This document shows, one piece after another, positions 29,429 through 35,912 of a stretch of 35,912 nucleotides of DNA. Numbering within the stretch: the stretch's first letter is position 1; every line of letters begins with the position of its first letter. The DNA is from a virus: IMG/VR virus record IMGVR_UViG_3300049215_000363, positions 1 to 35,912 of that record; one strand, 5' to 3'. A model generated the notes under the pieces. That model worked only from the letters and a program-made list of their open reading frames with translations. It ran no database searches and was not told the origin of the DNA. The position numbers and the translations under genes were made by a program.

Positions 29429-29464
29429 ATGACGCAACTCTGGCGCGCGCTTCCGCGTCGCTGA
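29429..29464 (+). CDS. 11-residue leader peptide before small terminase
   Basis: The perfect ribosome-binding sequence aggagg (29418-29422) precedes ATG at 29429. The product is MTQLWRALPRR, with TGA 4 bases before the terminase ATG. The small terminase has no ribosome-binding sequence of its own, so ribosomes probably reinitiate from this leader. Confidence 0.5.
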   Translation: MTQLWRALPRR

Positions 29465-29468
29465 CCCG

Positions 29469-29891
29469 ATGGCAGGGATGGGACCCGCCCCGAAACCCGA
29501 ATCGACCCGCCGGCGACGCAACGCCGCGTCAACCGCGACACGCCTTCCCGCCGAAGGCCGCGAAGGCGAACCGCCGGCATGGCCGCTCGATCGCGCCAAC
29601 GCCGCCGAACGCAACCTGTGGTCGGAGCTGTGGTCGACACCCCAAGCGGTCGCGTGGGAAGCGCTCGGCTGGGACCGCGTTGTCGCCCGCTACTGCCGGA
29701 TGCTCGTCCTCGCCGAGAAGCGCGACGCCTCTGCGGCGCTGCTGACCGAATGCCGCCAGCTCGAGGACCGGCTCGGCCTCAACCCGATGTCGATGCTTCG
29801 GCTCCGGTGGGAGATTGTCGACGACGAGCTCGCCGAGAAGCGCGAACCGAGCAGCGAATCGCTGCGGCAACGGCTCAAGCCCGTCGAGTAG
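29469..29891 (+). CDS. terS: Terminase small subunit
   Basis: This encodes 140 residues. The opening G-P-A-P-K-P-E-S-T-RRRR-NA and the helical body (AERNLWSELWSTPQAVAWEALGWDRVVARYCRML, LLTECRQLEDRLGLNPMSMLRLRWEI) match actinophage small terminases. It recognises the packaging site and recruits the large subunit. Translation may depend on the short leader frame ending 4 bases upstream. The order HNH, terS, terL is typical of HK97-type phages. Confidence 0.8.
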   Translation: MAGMGPAPKPESTRRRRNAASTATRLPAEGREGEPPAWPLDRANAAERNLWSELWSTPQAVAWEALGWDRVVARYCRMLVLAEKRDASAALLTECRQLEDRLGLNPMSMLRLRWEIVDDELAEKREPSSESLRQRLKPVE

Positions 29892-29899
29892 AAGCCCCC

Positions 29900-30163
29900 A
29901 TGCCTGTGCCCGACCTCGGGCCGCTGTGGTCCGAGCTCTGCGACACGCTCGACGCGCTCACGACCGAACGCCGGCGCCGCCAACACCTCGAACAACAACT
30001 GCGCGACACCGACGCCGTCCTCGCGTCAGCGCTCGCGCTCGCTCGAGGCAAGGGCCGGCCGTTCACGACGCAGCAGCGGCGCGATCTCGTGCAATCGATC
30101 GTCGACGCGCGCGCCGCAATCGCGACCGTGGGGGAAGCCGATGCCGTGGAGGGGACCGGCTGA
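29900..30163 (+). CDS. Small coiled-coil protein between terminase subunits
   Basis: This encodes 87 residues. It is helical and charged (LCDTLDALTTERRRRQHLEQQLRDTDAVLASALALARGKG), ending in a short acidic tail. Its last 23 bases overlap the large-terminase start. A packaging accessory role is plausible from position only. Confidence 0.65.
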   Translation: MPVPDLGPLWSELCDTLDALTTERRRRQHLEQQLRDTDAVLASALALARGKGRPFTTQQRRDLVQSIVDARAAIATVGEADAVEGTG

Positions 30164-31760
30164 AGCTGGTGAGTTCCCGACGCTCGGTTACGACGTCGGC
30201 GAATGGATCGAAGCGAACGTCAAGATCCCCGACGGTTACCGCCGCGGTGAGCCGTATCTGCTCACCGACGAGATGTTGCGGTTCCTGTTGCGGTTCTACC
30301 GGCTCGATCCGGTTACCGGCCGGCTCGCATATTTCGGTGGGCAGCTCCGACGTTCGCAGAAGTGGGGCAAGGACCCGTTCGGCGCGGCGATCATCCTCGC
30401 CGAAGCGCTCGGGCCTGCACGTTTTGACGGTTGGGACGCGCGCGGCGAACCGGTCGGTGCGCCATATCCGACGCCGTACATCCCGCTGCTCGGTGTCAGC
30501 GACGACCAGGCGATGAACACGTACGCGCCGCTGCTCGAGATGATCCGCCTCGGCCCGCTGCTCGAGCTGCCCGGCATGGACGCCGGCGAAACCCGCGTCG
30601 AGTTGCCGGGCGGCGGCACGATCGAACCGGTCACGAGCTCGCCGCGGTCGCGGCTCGGGCAACGCATGACGTTCGCGACGCTCACCGAACCGCACTTGTG
30701 GGTCGAGTCGCGTGGTGGCCGCACGCTCGGCGCTGCCGTGAAACGCAACCTTGCGGGGATGGACGGCCGGTGGCTCGAGCTCACCAACGCGTGGGACCCG
30801 GCCGAACACTCCGAAGCGCAAGCGACCGCCGAAGGCAAAGAACCCGGCGTCCTGATCGACACGATCGAACCGCAACGCGTCGTCGACCTCAACGACGACC
30901 TCGCGCTGCGCACCGAGCTGCTCCGCCAGTACGGCGACAGTGCGCTCGAGCGGGGCGGCTGGGTGAACCTCGACCGGATCACGGCCGAGATCCGCTCCCC
31001 GCGGGTCCTCGAGGCCGACGCCCGCCGCTACTTCCTCAACGAGATCGTCGCCGGCAGCCAAGCGTTCGTCGATCCGCTCCGCTGGGCCGAGCTCGGCGAC
31101 GCGACCGTCACGATGCCACGCCGCGAATGGTGCGCGCTCGGCTTCGACGGCTCAAAGTCGCGTGACTCGACCGCGCTGATCGCCTGCCGCCGATCCGACA
31201 TGCGCCTCTTCGTGCTCGGCACGTGGGAACGGCCCCGCAACATCGACATCGACGACGAATGGGAAGTCCCACGCGACGAAGTCCGCGCATGCGTCGCGCA
31301 AGCGTTCAAGACGCTGCGGGTCGGGTTCATGTACTGCGACCCGTGGGGTTGGGAAAACGACATCGACGCGTGGGCGCAGACCTACGGCGAAAAGCGTGTG
31401 CTCGGGTTCCCGACGAACCAAGAACAGCGCATGGACAAGGCGCTGCACCGGTTCCTTGTCGGGATCGAGAACGGCGAGATCGCCCACGACGCCAACGAAG
31501 TCCTCGCCCGCCACATCGGCAACGCGGTCCTATCGAACGCCGGCCGAAAGGCCACACGCGACCCCGACGATCCGGGCTCGGCGTTCTACCGCCGGATCGG
31601 GAAACGCTCCCGGCCGCTGAAGATCGACGCCGCAGTCGCGGCCGTCCTCGCCTACGAAGCCGCCGCGAACATGCCGCTCCGCCGACCGGCCGTTGGTTAC
31701 AACCTCGCCGAGCTCGTCGCGCAAGACAACGCCCGTCGAGGGCGGGAGCAGGAAAGCTGA
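30141..31760 (+). CDS. terL: Terminase large subunit
   Basis: This encodes 539 residues. The ATPase domain has a deviant Walker A, R-S-Q-K74-W-G-K77-D, with K77 as the likely catalytic lysine, and a Walker B-like strand TFATLTEPHLW with E183. The nuclease domain has GFDGSKSRDS (D336), CDPWGW and KIDAAVA (D496), the three carboxylates expected. It pumps DNA into proheads and cuts it. The start overlaps the previous gene, and the end overlaps the next (TGATG). Confidence 0.92.
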   Translation: MPWRGPAEAGEFPTLGYDVGEWIEANVKIPDGYRRGEPYLLTDEMLRFLLRFYRLDPVTGRLAYFGGQLRRSQKWGKDPFGAAIILAEALGPARFDGWDARGEPVGAPYPTPYIPLLGVSDDQAMNTYAPLLEMIRLGPLLELPGMDAGETRVELPGGGTIEPVTSSPRSRLGQRMTFATLTEPHLWVESRGGRTLGAAVKRNLAGMDGRWLELTNAWDPAEHSEAQATAEGKEPGVLIDTIEPQRVVDLNDDLALRTELLRQYGDSALERGGWVNLDRITAEIRSPRVLEADARRYFLNEIVAGSQAFVDPLRWAELGDATVTMPRREWCALGFDGSKSRDSTALIACRRSDMRLFVLGTWERPRNIDIDDEWEVPRDEVRACVAQAFKTLRVGFMYCDPWGWENDIDAWAQTYGEKRVLGFPTNQEQRMDKALHRFLVGIENGEIAHDANEVLARHIGNAVLSNAGRKATRDPDDPGSAFYRRIGKRSRPLKIDAAVAAVLAYEAAANMPLRRPAVGYNLAELVAQDNARRGREQES

Positions 31761-32011
31761 TGTTGAGCATCGACGACATTCGCAGGGCTCACGCTGAAGA
31801 GAAGGCGGCCGCAGCGGAGAAGAAGGCCCGCAAGACACGCGCGGCGTCGACGTCGGCCGAGCTCGTGTTCCTCGCGTTGATCGTCGTCGGCGTGTTCATG
31901 CTCGCGGGCACGGGCTGGGCTTCGCTCGTCGCGGGCGTCGCCGGCATCGTGTGGCTCGAGCTCCCGGAACTGCTCGCGCTGATCGCGAGTCCGCGTGGGC
32001 GTAAGCGGTGA
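31760..32011 (+). CDS. Small two-helix membrane protein between terminase and portal
   Basis: This encodes 83 residues, coupled on both sides by overlapping stops and starts. The N-terminus is a charged helix (IDDIRRAHAEEKAAAAEKKARK), then two membrane segments (about 34-52 and 54-74) and a basic end. A membrane protein inside the head operon is unusual. Function unknown. Confidence 0.65.
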   Translation: MLSIDDIRRAHAEEKAAAAEKKARKTRAASTSAELVFLALIVVGVFMLAGTGWASLVAGVAGIVWLELPELLALIASPRGRKR

Positions 32012-33297
32012 CGCTCGCCGCGCGCGCGGCCGCGAAGTTCGCTGAACAGCGCGGCGCTGACCCGACAACGCCTTGGGGCGACACGACACCACCGACGAAC
32101 GGGATGCTCGGCAGCCCCGTCGCCGGCGTCACTGTCTCCGAAAAGACCGCGCTCGGCGTCGCCGCCGTCTACTCGTGCCTGCGCGTCGCGTCCGATGCGG
32201 TCGCGACGACACCGTTCGACGTCTACACGGGTATCGGTGACGCGAAGTCGACCGTGCGCAAGCCGCCGGTGCTCGTGCAGCCCGACGTCGAGATGCTGGC
32301 CATCACCTGGTGGGTTATGGCTGTCGTGTCGCTGCTTTTGCGCGGCAACGTGTTCGGCCAGATCATCGCCCGCGACACGAACCTGTATCCGACGCAGATC
32401 AAGCTCATCCACCCCGACCAAGTCGTCGTCCGACGCACCAGCGACGGCACACCCGAGTTCCGCTATCACGGAACCGTCGTCGACCTCGACGACGTGTTCC
32501 ACATCCCGTACATCGCAGTGCCGGGCGCGATCACCGGCATCAACCCGATCCAATATCTGCGCTACACGTTCGGGCTCGCACACGCCGCCGACCTTTACGG
32601 CGGCGCGTTCTTCCAGAACTCGGCGAACCCGTCACTCGCGATCGAATACCCCAACGACCTCGAGCCTGAAGAAGCGCTCGCGCTCGCCCGCACGTTCGAA
32701 CAACAGCACCAAGGCATCGGCCAAGCACACCTCCCGGCGGTCGTCACCGAGGGCGCCAAGATCGTTCCGATCTCGATCTCACCGAAAGACTCGCAGTTCC
32801 TCGAGTCCCGCCAGTTCTCGCGGGCGGAGATCGCGACCATCTTCGGTATCCCGCCGCACATGATCGGCGACGTCGACCGCACCACCTCGTGGGGCATGGG
32901 CATCGAACAGCAAGAGCGCATGTTCAACAACACGACGCTGTCAGGAATCCTCACCCGGTTCCAACAAGCGTTCTCCGCGAACTCGGTCACTCCCAAGGGT
33001 CAGCGCGTCGAGTTCGACCTTTCGCAGCGATACATGAACGACGTCCTCACCGAGTCCCAGGCCGACGTGCTCGCACGCAACGGCGGCTGGCTCAACGTCG
33101 ACGAGATCCGGGCCCGCCGAGGCCTCGCGCCGCTCCCCAACGGCGCCGGCAAGGACTACCTGATGCCCCTCAACATGGGCATCCTCGGCGACGACCACCC
33201 GGCCATGCAGCCCAAGAACCAGCCGGCACCGCCGACAGCCGGCGGTGAGCCGCAACCGCCGACGGGTCTCGACGACCCCGACAGCAAGAACCCCTGA
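32008..33297 (+). CDS. Portal protein, HK97 type
   Basis: This encodes 429 residues from GTG. Typical portal features: VAAVYSCLRVASDAVATTPFDVY near the start, the LLLRGNVFGQIIAR segment, HPDQVVVRR, DVFHIPYIA, GINPIQYLRYTFGLAHAAD, FSRAEIATIFGIPPHMIGDVDRTT and a proline-rich end (PPTAGGEPQPPTG). The dodecamer forms the DNA entry channel. It is followed by the protease. Confidence 0.9.
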   Translation: MTLAARAAAKFAEQRGADPTTPWGDTTPPTNGMLGSPVAGVTVSEKTALGVAAVYSCLRVASDAVATTPFDVYTGIGDAKSTVRKPPVLVQPDVEMLAITWWVMAVVSLLLRGNVFGQIIARDTNLYPTQIKLIHPDQVVVRRTSDGTPEFRYHGTVVDLDDVFHIPYIAVPGAITGINPIQYLRYTFGLAHAADLYGGAFFQNSANPSLAIEYPNDLEPEEALALARTFEQQHQGIGQAHLPAVVTEGAKIVPISISPKDSQFLESRQFSRAEIATIFGIPPHMIGDVDRTTSWGMGIEQQERMFNNTTLSGILTRFQQAFSANSVTPKGQRVEFDLSQRYMNDVLTESQADVLARNGGWLNVDEIRARRGLAPLPNGAGKDYLMPLNMGILGDDHPAMQPKNQPAPPTAGGEPQPPTGLDDPDSKNP

Positions 33298-33315
33298 CCT
33301 CGAGAAGGGCCACGG

Positions 33316-34218
33316 ATGGCAACAGCGACGATCGACCGCGCCGACCTCGCGCGCGCACGCGACGAGATGCGCAACGTCCGCGAGACGCGCCGCATCCCGT
33401 TCAAAGAATTTGAGCTGCGCGCCGCCGACGGCGCGACCAACACGCTCACCTTCCAGGGCTACGCGTGCATCACCGAGACGCCGTATGAGATGCAGGACTG
33501 GCTCGGCCCGTACTCCGAGATCGTCCGGCATGGCGCGTTCACCAAAACGCTCGGCGAACAAGCCGACGTCGCGTTCCTCATCAACCACGAGGGCATGACC
33601 CTCGCCCGCACCAAGAGCGGGACACTGCAACTGAGCGAAGACGACACGGGCCTTCTCGTCGTCGCGATGCTCGACGCCACCAACCTCTACGTGCAAGCGC
33701 TCCGCAGCGCGGTCGAGCGCGGCGACATGGACGAGATGTCGTTCGCGTTCTGGGTGATGCGCCAGGAATGGTCACCCGACTATGAACAGCGCGACATCCT
33801 CGAAGTGAAGCTCCACCAAGGCGACGTGTCGTGCGTCAACTTCGGTGCTAACAGCGCGACGAGCGGCACCGTCTCAATGCGCCACGCACACGCCCTGCGC
33901 GCGCTACGCGGACACAACACGCGTGCGCTCGCCGCCGCGCTCACCGAGATCCGGGCTGGCAAAACGCTTTCGGCATCGACCACGGACGTCTTGCAGCAGA
34001 TCCTGGACCTCGCCTCCGACGCTGACGACTGCGTCGACCAGGTCCAGATCATCCTCTCCGACCTGATGGGCGTCCCCAACCCCGACGACGACGACCAATG
34101 GGACGACCTCGCCAACGGTGACGGCGAAGGCGACACGCCACCCGTCGGTCAAGGCCAACAGAACAGCCTTTCGCTCGCGCGCGCGCGCCTCGAGCTGCAG
34201 CGCGCACTCGCCATCTGA
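33316..34218 (+). CDS. Prohead protease, HK97 family (U35)
   Basis: This encodes 300 residues. Catalytic features are H91 in LINHEGMTLART and S142 in EMSFAFWV, with the GYACITET beginning of the protease domain. After about residue 195 the chain is a helical, acidic region (VLQQILDLASDADDCVDQVQIILSD, DDDDQWDD), presumably a scaffolding part that is removed. The enzyme cleaves the capsid delta domain during maturation. Confidence 0.88.
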   Translation: MATATIDRADLARARDEMRNVRETRRIPFKEFELRAADGATNTLTFQGYACITETPYEMQDWLGPYSEIVRHGAFTKTLGEQADVAFLINHEGMTLARTKSGTLQLSEDDTGLLVVAMLDATNLYVQALRSAVERGDMDEMSFAFWVMRQEWSPDYEQRDILEVKLHQGDVSCVNFGANSATSGTVSMRHAHALRALRGHNTRALAAALTEIRAGKTLSASTTDVLQQILDLASDADDCVDQVQIILSDLMGVPNPDDDDQWDDLANGDGEGDTPPVGQGQQNSLSLARARLELQRALAI

Positions 34219-34338
34219 GATCTCGCCGACGCCGCCCCACGCCAACGGTGCGGGCACCTCGGCAAAACAACGTCGACGCCGCCAAGAGCACCTCGACGCG
34301 CAAGGAAACCCCAGCCACGTCCCAAGGAAGGACTAGTC

Positions 34339-35862
34339 ATGCCCACGCTCTTGGAGCAGCTGCGCGAGAAGCGCAGCGCGAAAGCCGACGAAGCTCAAGG
34401 CCTCATCGACGCCGCCGAAAAGCGCGCGCTCGAGGCCGAAGACAAGATCAAGCGCGAGACCCCCGAGCCGGTCAAGCAGGCCGAGCTCATCGCGCAGGTG
34501 CAGCGCGGCCTCACCGACGACGAGCAGTCGACCTTCGACGCGCTCATGGTCGAAGTCCGCGACCTCAACGACCGCATCAAGGACATGGAAGAGCTCGACG
34601 CCGCACGCCGCGCCGCCGCCGAAGTGTCACGCCCCGCGCACGTGCGCAGCGAACCGCTCACGTACACGCACCAGAAGTCGGTGCAGGAGAACATCTCGTA
34701 CTTCCGTGACCTGTGGATGATGAAGCAGCACGGCGATGTCCGCGCCGCCGACCGTCTCCAGCAACACGCCCGCGAGGTCGACATCGAGCTCCCGGCCCGG
34801 CAGGCGCGACGCGAACAGAACGCCGAACAGCAGATCCGCAACGCCATCGGGTGGGATCAGCCGAGCCCGTTCGAAAAGCGTGTCAACCCGAACCGCACCG
34901 ACGGCCAAGGTGGTTACCTCGTTCCGCCGTTGTGGATGATGGACGAGCTCATCCCGATCTTGCGTGCCGGCCGCGTCGTCGCGGACCAGGTCCGCAAGAT
35001 GGACCTTCCCGAAGGCACCGACAGCATCAACATCCCGAAGCTGTCGACCGGAACGACCGTCGCGGCGCAGACGGCAGACAACGCCGGCGTGAGCTCGACG
35101 GACTTCACCGACACGAGCGTGTCCGCGGGCGTCAAGACCCTCGCCGGTCAGCAAGACGTCGCGATCCAGCTGATCGAACAGTCGCCGCTGTCGCTCGACG
35201 AGATCCTGTTCACGGACCTCATCGCCGACTACAACAAGAAGCTCGACCAGCAGGTCCTCGCCGGATCGAACGCGTCGGGTCAGGTCGAAGGCCTGTACTC
35301 GAGCGCCGGCGGCTCGCCGTGGTCGAACACCGGCTCGGTGACCTACACGGACGCTTCGCCGACCGTGCCGAAGTTCTATCCGGTGTGGGCACAGTCCGTG
35401 TCAAGCATCGCCCAGAACCGCTTCAGCATCTCGAACATCAAGTTCTTCGTGCATCCGCGGCGCTGGTACTGGCACGTCGGCGCGCTCGACTCCAGCAACC
35501 GGCCGTTGGTGTTGCCGTCGTCGTTCTCGATGTTCAACGCCATCGCCGTCAACCAAGGCGTGGACGTTGCTGAAGGTTGGGTCGGTGACGCACCGACCGG
35601 CCACCCGGTCTACGTCGACGCCAACATCACGACGTCGGACACGGCCGGCTCCGGTTCCGGGCAGGACATCTCGATCGCACTCAAGTGCGACGACGCGTTC
35701 CTCTTCGAAGGCGAGATGCGGCAACGCACCCTGCCTGAGGTGCTCTCGGGAACGCTGCAGGTCCGGTTCCAGATCTACAACTACATCGGGTTCTTGCTCC
35801 GCTACGGCCAATCCCTCGTGATCGGCTCGGGCACCGGGTACGCGGCTCCGTCCGGCTACTGA
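34339..35862 (+). CDS. Major capsid protein, HK97 fold
   Basis: This encodes 507 residues, with aaggaagg before the ATG. Residues 1-100 are a coiled-coil delta domain that serves as scaffold. The mature part begins with GGYLVPPLWMMDELIPILRAGRVVADQV and includes LAGQQDVAIQLIEQSPLSLDEILFTDLIADYNKKLDQQVLAGSN, the spine helix, and FFVHPRRWYWHV, near the A domain. This is the standard HK97-fold pattern. The protease gene lies upstream. Confidence 0.93.
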   Translation: MPTLLEQLREKRSAKADEAQGLIDAAEKRALEAEDKIKRETPEPVKQAELIAQVQRGLTDDEQSTFDALMVEVRDLNDRIKDMEELDAARRAAAEVSRPAHVRSEPLTYTHQKSVQENISYFRDLWMMKQHGDVRAADRLQQHAREVDIELPARQARREQNAEQQIRNAIGWDQPSPFEKRVNPNRTDGQGGYLVPPLWMMDELIPILRAGRVVADQVRKMDLPEGTDSINIPKLSTGTTVAAQTADNAGVSSTDFTDTSVSAGVKTLAGQQDVAIQLIEQSPLSLDEILFTDLIADYNKKLDQQVLAGSNASGQVEGLYSSAGGSPWSNTGSVTYTDASPTVPKFYPVWAQSVSSIAQNRFSISNIKFFVHPRRWYWHVGALDSSNRPLVLPSSFSMFNAIAVNQGVDVAEGWVGDAPTGHPVYVDANITTSDTAGSGSGQDISIALKCDDAFLFEGEMRQRTLPEVLSGTLQVRFQIYNYIGFLLRYGQSLVIGSGTGYAAPSGY

Positions 35863-35911
35863 TCCCCCCGGTAGCCAGACGTTGCGTGCGCGCGGAGCCG
35901 AACCGAGCCTC
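35786..35911. repeat. Terminal overlap of the circular genome, right copy
   Basis: Exact copy of 1-126, covering the end of the capsid gene and the left arm of the hairpin (35884-35901). Base 35912 differs from 127. The junction supports circularity. Confidence 0.93.
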
Positions 35912-35912
35912 A

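Overview
The window is a complete genome of a temperate, tailed, siphovirus-like phage of a high-GC actinobacterium. Bases 1-126 are repeated exactly at 35786-35911, and only the final base (35912) breaks the match. The sequence therefore closes into a circle of about 35,785 bp, and the window opens inside the 3' end of the major capsid gene. The host assignment is inference. It rests on high GC, frequent GTG starts, several apparently leaderless genes, an LPFTG sortase signal, a DUF6745-like protein and a DUF1906-type (Rv2525c-like) endolysin.

Layout, read as a circle. (1) Packaging and head, 29292-35862: a control region with three 9-bp repeats, small terminase, large terminase, a small membrane protein, portal, HK97-type protease and capsid. 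(2) A surface-interaction module, 214-7770, sits between the capsid gene and the connector. It holds several beta-rich structural proteins, a GH12-like lipoprotein, a beta-helix protein, a glycine-rich fibre and an SGNH hydrolase. (3) Connector and tail, 7786-16036: a BppU-like/gp6-like fusion, tail terminator, tail tube, frameshifted chaperones, a gp10-like protein, tape measure and minor tail proteins. (4) Lysis, 16036-18776: endolysin, a Cys/His membrane protein and two holin-like proteins, interrupted by a reverse-strand gene and an orphan integrase arm domain.

(5) Lysogeny, 18874-20512: the reverse strand carries repressor, then a short tyrosine integrase, then a small coiled-coil gene, ending at an 11-bp hairpin. 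The repressor diverges from an excisionase-like gene. A perfect palindrome abuts the repressor start and a weaker copy lies just before the other start. (6) Early region, 20513-29291: an LPFTG-anchored surface protein, small membrane and zinc-finger-like proteins, a VRR-NUC nuclease, a winged-helix protein whose gene contains origin-like iterons and an AT-rich stretch, a DUF6745-like protein with 43 tetrapeptide repeats, and an HNH nuclease next to the terminase. I see no DNA polymerase or helicase, so replication probably depends on the host.

The most unusual items are the phage-encoded LPFTG protein, the 43-unit repeat array in the DUF6745-like gene, the candidate origin embedded in a DNA-binding protein gene, the GH12-like lipoprotein with Asp at the nucleophile position, and the placement of the host-surface module inside the head genes.
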